A stretch of DNA of 42,320 nucleotides from Marisediminicola senii (GCF_011057645.1 NZ_JAALGE010000023.1:1-42320); one strand, 5' to 3'; positions 16,836 through 26,505 are shown, counted from the first letter of the stretch. The notes: generated from the letters alone by a model not told the origin. Program-made: numbers and translations.

Positions 16836-18131
16836 CTACCCAACACCGCGGCGCTTCCGGGATGCCACCTGTTGCAGCCAAGAATGCCAATGGTCGATCG
16901 CCCCGTTCTCCTCGAGCAATTCCTCTGAGTACCTGCGACCATGCGTGCCCAAATCTGCCGCCAACTGCGGTCGCGCGCGAAGGAAAATAGCTCCATCGAG
17001 GAGCGCCTGTGCATTTCCAGGCTCCACCCTGTGGCCGCCCTGCGACGCATCGATCTCGACCGCCGTCACGCCCCGACGATCCACCGCCGCCAGCACCGGC
17101 CGGCCGGAAGCGAAGTACGAAGTCAGTTTGCTCGGTACCGCCATCTCGGAAACACCCACCTTCTCGTTGACCAAGAGCACATCCGCAGCCGCAAGCACCG
17201 CGCGGAAGTCGCTGTCGTCGGCCGGGGCGAGAAACTGCAGCCTCTTGAGACCTACGCCGTCGCGCATTAGGCGCTCTCGCTGGGTCCCGTCACCCATCAG
17301 CACGAATCGCACCGGGGCGCTCAATCGGTCTGCTATTCGCGCGGCGGTGACGACGCTGTCGAGTCCTTGCTTGACCCCCATGTTTCCCGCGTGCAGCACG
17401 ACCGTTTCGGTTCCCCAGCCGTAGGCCGCGCGCGTGTTGCCTTCCAGGGTGGCTACCTCCGTAGTTGCGAGGTGCGTCCAGTTTGCGATCACTTCGACAC
17501 GCTCGGGCTCGACACCGAGGCGACCCGCGAGGTACTCGGCGAAGCGAGAATGGATGGCCACGACACCGGATGCATTTCTGTATGTTGCCCGTTCCAGAGC
17601 GGTGACGGCATGTTGTGCCAGACGACTCCCGGTCTGGGTTTCAATCATGCCTCGGCTGTAGATGTCTTGCATCCAGATGGCGACCGAGGGTCGAGCGACG
17701 CCAATCCGAGCTCGCAGTGAAGCCACGGCGGTAGAGAAGAGGCCAGGCGACACGAATAGAACCACCTCGGGCCTGCCCCACGGCGCAAGAAGCACACGCA
17801 ACCCGAAACTCAACTCGGCTACGAGCCGACCTAAGTCAGTGGTCCGACCCGGAACGTAGTGGAGCAATCGTGTAACAGGCACACCCTCCACGACCTCGCT
17901 GCGGGTCCACTGTCCATACGTGTCCCGCACCACCCACTCGGGGTAGTGCGGATGCGAAGTCAGCACCCGCACCTCGACGCCCCGGCGATGAAGTCCTTTC
18001 GCCAACGCGTGCGTGTACGGGGCAACTCCAGTTACTTCTGGGTGGTAGTTCAGGCCGACGATCAAGACCGAGAGTGGCTGGGGATCCGAGCCCGACAAAT
18101 TCTCTGAAATCGAGGGCGTTCCCCGTCTCAC
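16836..18131 (-). CDS. GT4-family glycosyltransferase (WcaI/WbuB-like)
   Basis: A 431-residue cytoplasmic GT-B glycosyltransferase. The N-terminal domain begins LSVLIVGLNYHPEVTGVAPYT, as in WcaI/WbuB enzymes. The C-terminal donor domain shows VVLHAGNMGVKQGL, LMGDGTQRERL and the acidic/donor region NEKVGVSEMAVPSKLTSYFA. The GTG at 18131 is preceded by GAGGCGG. It is encoded upstream of gmd and fcl on the same strand, so a fucosyltransferase role is possible but unproven. The 95 bases between this gene and the phosphatase gene contain no terminator I could recognise. Confidence 0.9.
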   Translation of the reverse strand: MRRGTPSISENLSGSDPQPLSVLIVGLNYHPEVTGVAPYTHALAKGLHRRGVEVRVLTSHPHYPEWVVRDTYGQWTRSEVVEGVPVTRLLHYVPGRTTDLGRLVAELSFGLRVLLAPWGRPEVVLFVSPGLFSTAVASLRARIGVARPSVAIWMQDIYSRGMIETQTGSRLAQHAVTALERATYRNASGVVAIHSRFAEYLAGRLGVEPERVEVIANWTHLATTEVATLEGNTRAAYGWGTETVVLHAGNMGVKQGLDSVVTAARIADRLSAPVRFVLMGDGTQRERLMRDGVGLKRLQFLAPADDSDFRAVLAAADVLLVNEKVGVSEMAVPSKLTSYFASGRPVLAAVDRRGVTAVEIDASQGGHRVEPGNAQALLDGAIFLRARPQLAADLGTHGRRYSEELLEENGAIDHWHSWLQQVASRKRRGVG

Positions 18132-18226
18132 CGACCCGCCTCACGGTCATCTGCACGCGGAACTTCGCGCGGTTCTTGATTCCTATTCGCTGAACGAAGA
18201 AAAATCAACGCGGGACAACCCATTCA

Positions 18227-18865
18227 TCACCGTGTTGTCGCTCTAGCCATGCCCCGGACGATCTGCCAGACCGCCGAGTCGATAGCTGATGCTGCTGCTT
18301 CGTAGACGCTTGCAGACCGCCGGTAGGGATCTTCGATATCGTCCACAGTCGCACCTGACGGAGCGGTCGCGACCCCCCGCATGGACGCGGCCTCCACGAC
18401 GAAGGCTCTAAGGGCCTCGCCTTCTCCGATCGGGCTGTCGCTCCGGCCCGGCCTGGCGTCGATCTCGGTCGAGAGATCGTACGAGGCAGCATCAGCCAGT
18501 CGCGCGAATTGGTTCAGTGTAAAGGTATAGCGCGTCGCGCGGGGCAGCATCGAGACCACCTCACTGCGGTGTTCGCGACTTGCAGTCAGTACGAGATCCG
18601 CCTCATTGATCATCATCGAAGTCACATCCTTAGCGATGTGACCCGCTGGCTGGCCCCCATAGCGGTGCGAGAGAGCCGCAGCTTCGTCAGTCATGGCTTG
18701 TCCGACCAGCGCCATTGTTCCCGCACTGTCGACCGTTACGTTCAGATCCGCGTTCCTGAAACGAGTGGTCAGGAGCTGTTCAGCGAGTGGAGACCGGCAG
18801 ATATTGCCGGTACAAACAACGAGAACCGCGAAGCCCCCTCGAACAGGCAACTCCTTCGTGGTCAA
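18227..18865 (-). CDS. low-molecular-weight protein tyrosine phosphatase
   Basis: A 212-residue phosphatase that probably dephosphorylates the tyrosine-rich tail of the kinase encoded just upstream (Wzb/Wzc arrangement). The P-loop CTGNICRS is at 18-25 (nucleophile Cys18), and the general acid lies in the DDIEDPYRRS segment near the C-terminus. It is about 50 residues longer than the classical family because of a segment between the core and the DP motif. The start TTG at 18865 overlaps the kinase stop as TTGA; no clear ribosome binding site precedes it, suggesting translational coupling. Confidence 0.9.
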   Translation of the reverse strand: MTTKELPVRGGFAVLVVCTGNICRSPLAEQLLTTRFRNADLNVTVDSAGTMALVGQAMTDEAAALSHRYGGQPAGHIAKDVTSMMINEADLVLTASREHRSEVVSMLPRATRYTFTLNQFARLADAASYDLSTEIDARPGRSDSPIGEGEALRAFVVEAASMRGVATAPSGATVDDIEDPYRRSASVYEAAASAIDSAVWQIVRGMARATTR

Positions 18866-20298
18866 GAAGCAGTTTTCTGTGCCCGCGCTTTGGCCCTTGC
18901 CTTTGGCTTAACCGACTCACCTGGAGCTGAAGTATCGCCGTATCCATACCCGTAGCCATATCGGCCGTAGCCGTAAGCATCTGGCCCCTTTGTGGGCAGC
19001 ATAGTAAGCACGAGACCAGAGACAGGCGCCCCGACGTTCGTCAGAGCAGAAATCGCAGCCTTCAGCTGGTTCTTGTGGGTCCGACCGGCCGCAACTACAA
19101 CAAGCGCGCCTCCGACGATCTTCGTCAGAATTGCAGCATCGGTCACGGGTAGGAGCGGAGGCGAGTCGAATATCACTACGTCAAATGCGCGGTTGAATTC
19201 GTTCACAAGATGAGTCATGGCTGTTGAACCGAGGAGCTCGCTGGGGTTTGGCGGAATGTGGCCCGCCGGCAGCACGAATAATTCCTTGCGACCCCACGGC
19301 TGCAACACATCCTTCAGGTCGGCCCGACCGATGAGCACATCGGTCAACCCAACCGCTCCTTCGAGGTCCATGTAGTCCGCGACCTTAGGACGACGGAGAT
19401 CCGCGTCGATGAGAAGCACACGCGCTCCCGTATCAGCGAGGGCAATGGCGAGGTTCGCCGCAGTGGTGCTTTTCCCCTCGCTCTGGATTGACGACGTAAC
19501 GACGAAGCTCCGATCGACCCGGTCAGCGTCAAGATATTGCAGATTGGTCCGCAGTGTACGGAATGACTCAGCGCGAGGGCTTCGCGGATCCGCGTGAACA
19601 ATGAGGGGTCGGTCCTTTGCCTTGGGATCAAAGACGATTCCGCCAATAATGGGCACGGTCGTGACTTGCTCGACGTCGCGCTCGTTCCGAATCCGCGTGT
19701 CCAGTGTCTCGCGCAAAACTGCCGATCCGAGCCCGACAACTGCGCCGACGAGAGCCCCGAGCAAAATGTTCAGCGGCACGTTTGGGCTGATTGGGGCGCT
19801 GGGTACCGTTGCTTCTTGCGCGCGAGTCAATTTGACAGGTGACACTGCAGCATCAATCTGGGGCGTCTCGATGTCTTCTACGACTGACGTGAGGCTAGAG
19901 GAGATCGCATTGGCAGTCGCGGCGGCCCGCACCGGGTCGGTATCGGTCACCGTGATGTCAATGATGGACGTGTCGAGCGGCGCGGACGCGATCACGCGTT
20001 CCGCTAACTGGCCCGCAGTCACTTCCAGGCCCAAGCTCCCGATAACTGGAAGAAGAACGATGGGGGTCGAGGCGAGGTCCGAGTAGGTCTTAACCCGTTG
20101 AACGGTGAATGTGTTTCCCTGGGCCAACTCGGAGGTAGATCCTCCCGACTGCGTCGACACAAACACCTTAGAGGTCGCGTTGTAAGTTGGGGTCTGCAGG
20201 ATCGAATACCCAGCGGCGCCTCCTACCCCAACGAGGACTAGTAACACGATCATTAGCCAGCCTTTGCGCAGAGTGCGCCAGTAATCCTGTAGCTCCAT
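18862..20298 (-). CDS. Wzz-domain chain-length regulator fused to bacterial tyrosine kinase
   Basis: A 478-residue polysaccharide co-polymerase. A Wzz domain is flanked by helices at about 14-33 and 173-193. A cytoplasmic BY-kinase follows with Walker A at about 268-278 (SSIQSEGKST), Walker A' at 294-303 (VLLIDADLRRP) and Walker B at about 373-382 (VVIFDSPP). The tail has six Tyr in alternation with Gly at 442-453 (YGYGRYGYGYGYG), the usual autophosphorylation cluster, then a Lys/Arg/Ala stretch. The start was set at the ATG at 20298, where the Wzz region begins. It controls chain length and export through cycles of phosphorylation with the adjacent phosphatase. Confidence 0.95.
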   Translation of the reverse strand: MELQDYWRTLRKGWLMIVLLVLVGVGGAAGYSILQTPTYNATSKVFVSTQSGGSTSELAQGNTFTVQRVKTYSDLASTPIVLLPVIGSLGLEVTAGQLAERVIASAPLDTSIIDITVTDTDPVRAAATANAISSSLTSVVEDIETPQIDAAVSPVKLTRAQEATVPSAPISPNVPLNILLGALVGAVVGLGSAVLRETLDTRIRNERDVEQVTTVPIIGGIVFDPKAKDRPLIVHADPRSPRAESFRTLRTNLQYLDADRVDRSFVVTSSIQSEGKSTTAANLAIALADTGARVLLIDADLRRPKVADYMDLEGAVGLTDVLIGRADLKDVLQPWGRKELFVLPAGHIPPNPSELLGSTAMTHLVNEFNRAFDVVIFDSPPLLPVTDAAILTKIVGGALVVVAAGRTHKNQLKAAISALTNVGAPVSGLVLTMLPTKGPDAYGYGRYGYGYGYGDTSAPGESVKPKARAKARAQKTAS

Positions 20299-20743
20299 GA
20301 TCGGCCTTTCCCCTCGTGTCGGAGGCCTAAGCCCGCCCCGTTTTATACTGACACATATCACGGGCTCCCCCGGCTTGTGGATGCGCGTCGTCCCGCATCA
20401 ACCTGGCCGCGGCCGGAATGCCGCGAGTGCCTATTGCCCCGCATAGAGGAGCGTTTCTGGCAGGGCGACCAAGAGTAACCACTAGCAAAGCCACGGGACG
20501 GCCGCCAAGAGTGACGTCAGCCTCAGTTCGGGCTCTTTGCAATCAGATGTTTACATCCAGCAGCTACATACAGATGAGGCACACGGCCAGCGAGCTTGCT
20601 ATTGACCACACAAAGAGCCAAAGTCGTTAGGAGCGAACCGCACTTGGGGGACACGACGCGGGTTTTACCGGGGACGTTGTGGCGGATGCCGATGCCGGTG
20701 GGATTTCGCGGGTCGCCATTAATTTGAAACTACGGGGGTTTGA
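20299..20743. promoter_or_regulatory. 445-base divergent intergenic region of the glycan locus
   Basis: No gene is supported here. It separates the leftward kinase/phosphatase genes from the rightward pyruvyl transferase operon, so it should carry both main promoters. A TATAAA-like element lies at about 20339-20345 on the minus strand upstream of the kinase, without a good -35. On the plus strand TTGACC at 20602-20607 is followed 17 bases later by the weak CGTTAG. The last 100 bases are unusually long for a leader. Confidence 0.4.
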
Positions 20744-22000
20744 ATGTTCTTTAGGGGGACGGTTCAAGCAGCGGTTCGGAAGTTCTCTGCTCCTCGCAAC
20801 AGTCTTACCTTGGCGGTCGGGGAGATTGCGATTCGGCTGGGCGCTGTTGTGTCACGTGGCGAGCGAGGTTCAGTGGCCCTTATTGCAGCGACCGGTGGAG
20901 GCAACCTTGGCGATCAGGCAATGCTAGAAACCTTCCTCGACGAAACTGCGGGTCTGGAGCGCTCGATTTTTGTCCAATCGCGGTCAGCCGTGGACGTGAC
21001 GAGCGCATTCGGCCGTTCTGGCGCAGACGACCTTGTCGCCATGCCGGGACTGACGCACGGGTTCGGGCTCCGTCACTTCACTTCTCTCTATCGGTTTGGG
21101 CGGTTACTCAGCTCCTTCGCGACCTTGTTTGTGGTCGGCGCCGACGTGATGGATGGGGCCTACAGCGACAAGGCATCGAGGACTAGGTGGCTGATAGCAA
21201 AAGTCGCAGCGGACCGGGGCGTCAAGGTCGCGGTGTTGGGATTTAGCTGGAACGGTAAGCCCACTCGAGGCGCCCGTGAAGCTATGCGACGAGCGAGCAA
21301 ATCGAACGTCACGATGTACGCTCGCGACCCACTCAGCGCCACCCGACTTCGTGAAGACGGATCGACATCTGTGGTGGAGGCGGCAGATACGGTCTTTTTG
21401 TATAGCCGGCGAGACGAAGATTCGCGCGAGGCGCAGTTGGTCGCGCAAGCACGTCGTGCTGGCAAGCGGATAGCGCTAGTGAATGCGTCGGGACTTGTGG
21501 CTAGCTCGACATCTCAGGTAGGGGCATACGCGTCGGCGATTCAGCTTCTTCAACGGCTCAACTATGCCGTGTTTATGGTCCCGCACGTCGACAGGGCCCC
21601 TCGGAGCGACACCAGCGCGATTGCGGCAATCATGACCTCGATTCCAGACTCTGCGAAACCCACTGTGATCGAGATGACCAACCCGTCTATTGTTCGCACA
21701 ATGGCGTTGGGGGCGGACCTGGTCATCACCGGCCGCATGCATCTAGCCGTCATTGCCCTGTCCTGCGGGGTCCCCGCTGCCGTCATTGCAACTCAGGGCA
21801 AGGTGATGGGCCTTCTCGAACTTTTCTCCCTCACGGACCTATGTCTTGAACCGGGCGCCACATTGGAACAAGAGATGTTGAGTCGAATACATCTTATTAA
21901 CGATCGCATCGGAGGCGTTCGGAATGAGATACAGCGAGCGCTTCCGCACGTGAAGCAACTCGCCGAGCGAAACTTTGAACTGTTGGGGAAAGCAAAATGA
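20744..22000 (+). CDS. polysaccharide pyruvyl transferase family protein (first copy)
   Basis: A 418-residue enzyme of the CsaB/GumL superfamily that would attach ketal pyruvate from phosphoenolpyruvate to a glycan sugar. Family marks are the early GGGNLGDQAM and the late TGRMHLAVIALSCGVPAAVI. The ATG at 20744 has GGGGG five bases before it. An N-terminal extension of about 45 residues precedes the first strand. It overlaps the next gene by 4 bases (ATGA), opening a tightly coupled five-gene operon. A nucleotide-independent transferase role is inferred from the family. Confidence 0.85.
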   Translation: MFFRGTVQAAVRKFSAPRNSLTLAVGEIAIRLGAVVSRGERGSVALIAATGGGNLGDQAMLETFLDETAGLERSIFVQSRSAVDVTSAFGRSGADDLVAMPGLTHGFGLRHFTSLYRFGRLLSSFATLFVVGADVMDGAYSDKASRTRWLIAKVAADRGVKVAVLGFSWNGKPTRGAREAMRRASKSNVTMYARDPLSATRLREDGSTSVVEAADTVFLYSRRDEDSREAQLVAQARRAGKRIALVNASGLVASSTSQVGAYASAIQLLQRLNYAVFMVPHVDRAPRSDTSAIAAIMTSIPDSAKPTVIEMTNPSIVRTMALGADLVITGRMHLAVIALSCGVPAAVIATQGKVMGLLELFSLTDLCLEPGATLEQEMLSRIHLINDRIGGVRNEIQRALPHVKQLAERNFELLGKAK

Positions 22001-22929
22001 AATATCTGTTTGCAGCATCTACGGGTGGTCACTTAGCGCAACTTGTGCGGTTGTCTGCGGGCATGGACGCGTCCGCAGACTCACTTTGGGTAACGTTTCG
22101 TTCGCCTCAGAGCGAGTCGCTGCTAGTCGGCAAACGGGTCATTTACCTCCCATATATTCGGCCCCGCGACGTGCGAGGGGTCTTGGCCGGGACCCGTATT
22201 ATGCTCAAGGCACTTGCCAGCGAAAAATTCGATCACGTCATCAGCACGGGTTCAGCGATTGCGCTGGCTGTATTTCCAGTTTCTCGATACCGGGGTTTCA
22301 ACACGCAGTACATCGAGAGCGTCTCACGAGTGGACGGGCCATCTGTTACCGGCAGGATCGTTCGTCGGCTACGCCTCGCGAACACTTGGACTCAGCATGA
22401 GGGCTGGTCCAGCAAGTCTTGGCAGCTTCATGACAGTGTCATGAGTGGGTTCCAGAAGGTCAGCCGTTCCTCGTCCACTGACGGCCCCCTGAGGCTTTTT
22501 GTCACACTTGGCACCATCGAGGGGTATCGATTTGATTCACTCCCCGATCGACTATTGGAACTAGGCGTCGTGGGGGAAAGCACCGTGTGGCAGCTTGGTC
22601 ATACGACTCGTGACGATCTTCCAGGGACTGCTTTTGGAACTGTCTCTGACAAGGCTTTTGTTCAACACGCCATGGAAGCCGATGTGGTAGTCACTCATGC
22701 TGGAGTGGGAACGATTCTAAAGCTGTTGGACATGGGCATCTATCCGGTAGTAGTGACGCGGCGGGTCAAACGGAATGAGCACGTTGACGACCACCAGACG
22801 CAGATTGCAGCACTTGTGGAGCGCGAGGAGCTGGCTGCGGTCCACGAGGCGGACGAGTTGACCGAAGCGCATCTGCGAGAAGCAGCCGGGTTCTCGGTTT
22901 GCCTCCGACCTGAACGCGTTGACTCGTAG
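21997..22929 (+). CDS. Alg14/Alg13-like fused glycosyltransferase
   Basis: A 310-residue protein that looks like the PssD/PssE or Alg14/Alg13 pair in one chain. The N-terminal half starts KYLFAASTGGHLAQLVRL, the Alg14-like membrane-associated domain; the C-terminal half (about 165-310) has LFVTLGTIEGYRFD and HAGVGTILKLLDMG, the GT28 donor-binding domain. It would add the second sugar to the lipid-linked unit from a UDP-sugar. The ATG overlaps the previous stop by 4 bases, and the next gene begins on the base after its stop. Confidence 0.88.
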   Translation: MKYLFAASTGGHLAQLVRLSAGMDASADSLWVTFRSPQSESLLVGKRVIYLPYIRPRDVRGVLAGTRIMLKALASEKFDHVISTGSAIALAVFPVSRYRGFNTQYIESVSRVDGPSVTGRIVRRLRLANTWTQHEGWSSKSWQLHDSVMSGFQKVSRSSSTDGPLRLFVTLGTIEGYRFDSLPDRLLELGVVGESTVWQLGHTTRDDLPGTAFGTVSDKAFVQHAMEADVVVTHAGVGTILKLLDMGIYPVVVTRRVKRNEHVDDHQTQIAALVEREELAAVHEADELTEAHLREAAGFSVCLRPERVDS

Positions 22930-24156
22930 ATGAACCAGCCGGACCAGCACAAGCGCGAGCAGGTTGAGTACCTTGTCGGCGGGTTTCGCATCTCGGTGCA
23001 AGACGACAGCACCACTCCGGGGCCACGAACGCACATAGTGGGATTCGTAGGTGGATTACGGGCGAAGAACACGAATGTGAACGTACTTGTAGCTTCCACC
23101 TTCCCAGGCATGGGGCGGTTCGCTCGAATAAGGCAGACAGACTACGGCTCGTCGTCGCGTCCGCGCATTCTCGCCGCCGACATCATTCGGATCATGGCGG
23201 CAGGCTGGAGCGGCGCCAACGTCCTAGTTCGGACTTGGACGGATCGCCGCTCAACAGACATCATCTACGAGCGGGTCGCGGTATTCCAATCACTCTCTTC
23301 TTTTCACGCCGCAAAATCTCGGGCGTTTCGCGTCGTTGAGGCCAACGGTATTCTTTCTAGGGAGACTGCCCGTGACCGCAAAGTGCTGGTTTTGGAGGGT
23401 CTTGCGGCAGCGCTTGAGCGTAGAGCTCTCAGGCGTGCAAGCCTCGTTGTTTCTGTAAGCGAGGCCCTCAAGCGAGAGCTGGTAGCTTTTGCCGGCCTTA
23501 CACCCTCGCAAATTCTAGTTCTGCCGAATGCCGCGTCTCTGTCAACTACTGAGTTACCGGTCTCACCTGACGAAGACTCGCCGGTAGTAGGTTTTGTCGG
23601 TTCGGTGGTCGAGTGGCACAGGCTGGACAAACTGATTGACAGCTTCGCCCGCACAGACGGGGTCCGACTCGAGGTTATTGGCGAAGGCCCGGAGCTTGAG
23701 CGCCTCCAACGAATCTCGGTTGGCTTGGGAATCGCTGGCCGAGTCTCCTTCCTGGGGCGACTGCCCCACGACAAGGCGCTCGAGCGAATGAGCCACTGGT
23801 CAGTTGGTTTCGCCGGACACGAAAAATCCTCCAGTACCGTCATGTACCACAGCCCGTTGAAGCTGTACGAATACGCGGCGCTCGGGATGCACATTTTGTG
23901 TTCCCCCTCCGATGACGCCGTCTCGTTAGCTGAATCGGCTTCGGTCCATATATACGACACTGAGCGAGATGGGAGCCTCATGGAGGCACTCCTCTCGAGC
24001 ATCACCGCAGCCCGATCTGACTCACACGAGGCGCGAGTGGTTCGCCGTCAACATGTTGCGGCCAACCACTCTTGGGAAGCGCGCGCCGGTCTATTCCTCG
24101 ACACTGTGCAACTGCACCGTGTCAGTTACAAGAAAACCGAGGTGCGAGATGTTTAG
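22930..24156 (+). CDS. GT4-family glycosyltransferase
   Basis: A 408-residue GT-B enzyme. The C-terminal domain shows VVGFVGSVVEWHRLDKLIDSF, VIGEGPELERLQ, RVSFLGRLPHDKALE and SPLKLYEYAALGMHI, the donor-site signature of the GT4 family. The N-terminal domain is atypical, with little similarity to a standard N-terminal strand (it begins MNQPDQHKREQ). ATG at 22930 abuts the upstream stop; its 3' end overlaps the nitroreductase start by 8 bases. The acceptor and donor cannot be told. Confidence 0.88.
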   Translation: MNQPDQHKREQVEYLVGGFRISVQDDSTTPGPRTHIVGFVGGLRAKNTNVNVLVASTFPGMGRFARIRQTDYGSSSRPRILAADIIRIMAAGWSGANVLVRTWTDRRSTDIIYERVAVFQSLSSFHAAKSRAFRVVEANGILSRETARDRKVLVLEGLAAALERRALRRASLVVSVSEALKRELVAFAGLTPSQILVLPNAASLSTTELPVSPDEDSPVVGFVGSVVEWHRLDKLIDSFARTDGVRLEVIGEGPELERLQRISVGLGIAGRVSFLGRLPHDKALERMSHWSVGFAGHEKSSSTVMYHSPLKLYEYAALGMHILCSPSDDAVSLAESASVHIYDTERDGSLMEALLSSITAARSDSHEARVVRRQHVAANHSWEARAGLFLDTVQLHRVSYKKTEVRDV

Positions 24157-25072
24157 TTGGCTCCGCAAGCGACGGAACGATGTACGCGCCATTCGAGAAT
24201 TCATTATGGATTGGCGGCGATTTGCGACGTACGGCGCACCGCCTGCAGATCAAGTCAATGCTTCAAGTGACCTCCGTCACATAGAGGGTCACCTCACGAA
24301 GGATTACCACCGGATTGAAAAAGGGCTCTCCCTGCGCGCACCCAAGCGTCCTTTCGGCCTAGAAGTCGGGGCTCGATTATCCCGCCTCGGGGCATTGGCA
24401 GATGCGCAGGTAGCGCAAACGCCCTATCGCAAGTACGCCGAAGAAGCGGTGGCTGCTGTCGAAGACTGGAATGCCTCCGGTATCCGATCGGAATCGCTTG
24501 CCCCATTAAGAGGTCGCATCGACGCGGAAGACCAGACGCATCTGCGCCGTATCCTGGCTGACCGCCGCAGTGTGAGAGATTTCGATTCCCGCGCGGTTCC
24601 CAAAGAGCTCTTAGAGGACGCAGTGGCCCTGGCAGTAAATGCCCCATCCGTTTGCAACCGCGCTCCATGGAACGTCCGCTTTTATTCTGGTGGGTCCGCT
24701 GCCCAGGACGTGCTGCGGTTTCAGAACGGAAATCGAGGATTCGGCGACTCCGTGCCTGTGGTAGCGCTAGTTACCAGTGACCTCAGATTGTTTAGTCAAG
24801 CTGGTGAGCGCAATCAAGCCTGGATTGAAGGGGGTATTTTCGCGATGGCCTTGGGAACCGCGCTTCATGGCTTGGGACTAGGGACTTGCATGCTCAACCT
24901 CTCGTTGACAACGGAGAAAATGAACGCACTACACCAGGCCGCGGGGATACCCAAGCACGACGTTCCAATCATGATGATTGCTATCGGCTTTGCGGCGCCC
25001 ACCGCACGAACGGCACGGTCTCCAAGAAGGAACCCTTCCGAAGTCGCGGACTACATCACGGGCAGCCTGTGA
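24149..25072 (+). CDS. nitroreductase-family flavoprotein with N-terminal extension
   Basis: A 307-residue protein. The C-terminal nitroreductase (FMN) domain spans about 133-307 with RRSVRDF (139-145), NAPSVCNRAPW (164-174) and GLGLGTC (242-248). The first 130 residues are a separate helical region containing HLTKDYHRIEKGLSLR, a motif I associate with glycan-cluster nitroreductases. The ATG at 24149 has GAGG upstream and overlaps the preceding gene by 8 bases; the 3' end overlaps the polymerase gene by 4. It is therefore an integral part of the operon. A redox step on a sugar or on a modifying group is inferred; it has no known role. Confidence 0.85.
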   Translation: MFSWLRKRRNDVRAIREFIMDWRRFATYGAPPADQVNASSDLRHIEGHLTKDYHRIEKGLSLRAPKRPFGLEVGARLSRLGALADAQVAQTPYRKYAEEAVAAVEDWNASGIRSESLAPLRGRIDAEDQTHLRRILADRRSVRDFDSRAVPKELLEDAVALAVNAPSVCNRAPWNVRFYSGGSAAQDVLRFQNGNRGFGDSVPVVALVTSDLRLFSQAGERNQAWIEGGIFAMALGTALHGLGLGTCMLNLSLTTEKMNALHQAAGIPKHDVPIMMIAIGFAAPTARTARSPRRNPSEVADYITGSL

Positions 25073-26463
25073 TTCAGATAACGCAGGGCACAACAACTTA
25101 TGGGCAGTTTGACGTTCCTAAGTTGATTCCTTCGCATCCACGGCGGGTAAAGAGGCGCGCAGCCTGGGTGGGCGCGCTACTGGGGCTCTCAGCGGCGTTT
25201 AGTGGAGTGGTTCTCCCGGTAAGTATTGGTGGTCTTCGTCCTTGGCACCTGTTGTTGTTGGCTGCAATTCTGATAGCGATCTCCAGTTCCTTGTCCGAAG
25301 GCCTTATCCGTAAGGCGCGACTGCTCCCCGTTGATCTTGGCGTCGGTCTTTACGTCGGGGTGTGCATTGTGGCCGAACTGATCAACGCCCGTGAACTCCG
25401 TTTTGCACCAGATATTTTGAACGTCATTTCGCCGCTTTTCTATTACATGGGTTACATCGCCGCTCGCATCTCCGTCCGCTCGTATGATCAAGCGGTTTAC
25501 TTCTTGCGACAGTTTGTCTGGCCCATCCTCATCGCCACGCCGCTTGCCCTAGGTCAATCGCTGGGAAATCCGGGAATCACTCAATTGGTACTCGCGGTGG
25601 CACCCGGCGCAGGTGCTACTAGGCGGCTCGAAAACGATGGATTGACCCGGGCAACTGGTCTGGTAGGTCACTGGACAGGGTTCGGAGCTTATGCAGTGTG
25701 CGTCGTCGCTGCAGCAGTTGCACTGCTTATCATTTCGAAACACTTGGGCCTGCGCCGACCCCGCCTCGCGCTCGTCACGCTCCTGGCCGCTGCAATGTGT
25801 GTGATCTCGACTCTCACATTATCGGTGGCTGTGGCTGCCTTAGCGATCGTGCTGTGCTGTTGGCGTTCGGCGGGGCTCGGTCGTCAACTCCTGATCGCGG
25901 CCGGGGTCTTGAGTGCGACCGCCTCTGTTGTGTTCGGGTCACTCATACAGGCCCGTGTGGACCAGCAGTTTACTGACCGAGTCAGCCGCATCTCTTGGCT
26001 GCCTGATTGGGTGCCAGATACTCTGAATTACCGGGCGCGTATTTGGACCGAGCAGACCATTCCCATGGTGCAAGACCGCCCACTCACTGGATGGGGTACC
26101 AACCTTTATGAAGGGGTGTATCTGGGGCTTGAGGGGCAACGTGTCTACCCAACGCAACTGCTCTGGCATTCACCCGAGTCTCAATGGCTGGGGTCAGCTA
26201 TGACCTTCGGATTGTTTGGGCTTTGCGCACAGGTGGTTCTACTTCTAGCGATCGCCCACCTTCTCATATCCGCTCACCGCGAACGCGACAGCATGCTAAT
26301 CGCACGACCAATACTCATGCTCTTCGTAATGTCGATACTTGTGGCGACCACCGTGCCGGTTTTCACCAACAGAGGTTTCCCCATGGCCTTCTGGCCCCTC
26401 TTGGGCGTGTTGACAGGCATCTACCTCAGCGGCAGCCGCTCTGCTCGCAATAGCGCCGATTAG
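25069..26463 (+). CDS. Wzy-like O-antigen polymerase/ligase membrane protein
   Basis: A 464-residue polytopic protein with about eleven to twelve hydrophobic segments. The long periplasmic loop with RARIWTEQTIPMVQDRP, GWG and the late HSPESQWLG fits the Wzy/WaaL (O-antigen ligase) fold. It would join lipid-linked repeat units outside the membrane. The GTG start at 25069 overlaps the nitroreductase stop as GTGA. The gene ends the rightward operon and faces the flippase gene 42 bases away; no terminator hairpin was found in that gap. Confidence 0.85.
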   Translation: MIQITQGTTTYGQFDVPKLIPSHPRRVKRRAAWVGALLGLSAAFSGVVLPVSIGGLRPWHLLLLAAILIAISSSLSEGLIRKARLLPVDLGVGLYVGVCIVAELINARELRFAPDILNVISPLFYYMGYIAARISVRSYDQAVYFLRQFVWPILIATPLALGQSLGNPGITQLVLAVAPGAGATRRLENDGLTRATGLVGHWTGFGAYAVCVVAAAVALLIISKHLGLRRPRLALVTLLAAAMCVISTLTLSVAVAALAIVLCCWRSAGLGRQLLIAAGVLSATASVVFGSLIQARVDQQFTDRVSRISWLPDWVPDTLNYRARIWTEQTIPMVQDRPLTGWGTNLYEGVYLGLEGQRVYPTQLLWHSPESQWLGSAMTFGLFGLCAQVVLLLAIAHLLISAHRERDSMLIARPILMLFVMSILVATTVPVFTNRGFPMAFWPLLGVLTGIYLSGSRSARNSAD

Positions 26464-26505
26464 GCGAGAAGGCCTCCCCGCACATCACCGTCATCACCTG
26501 CGTAG

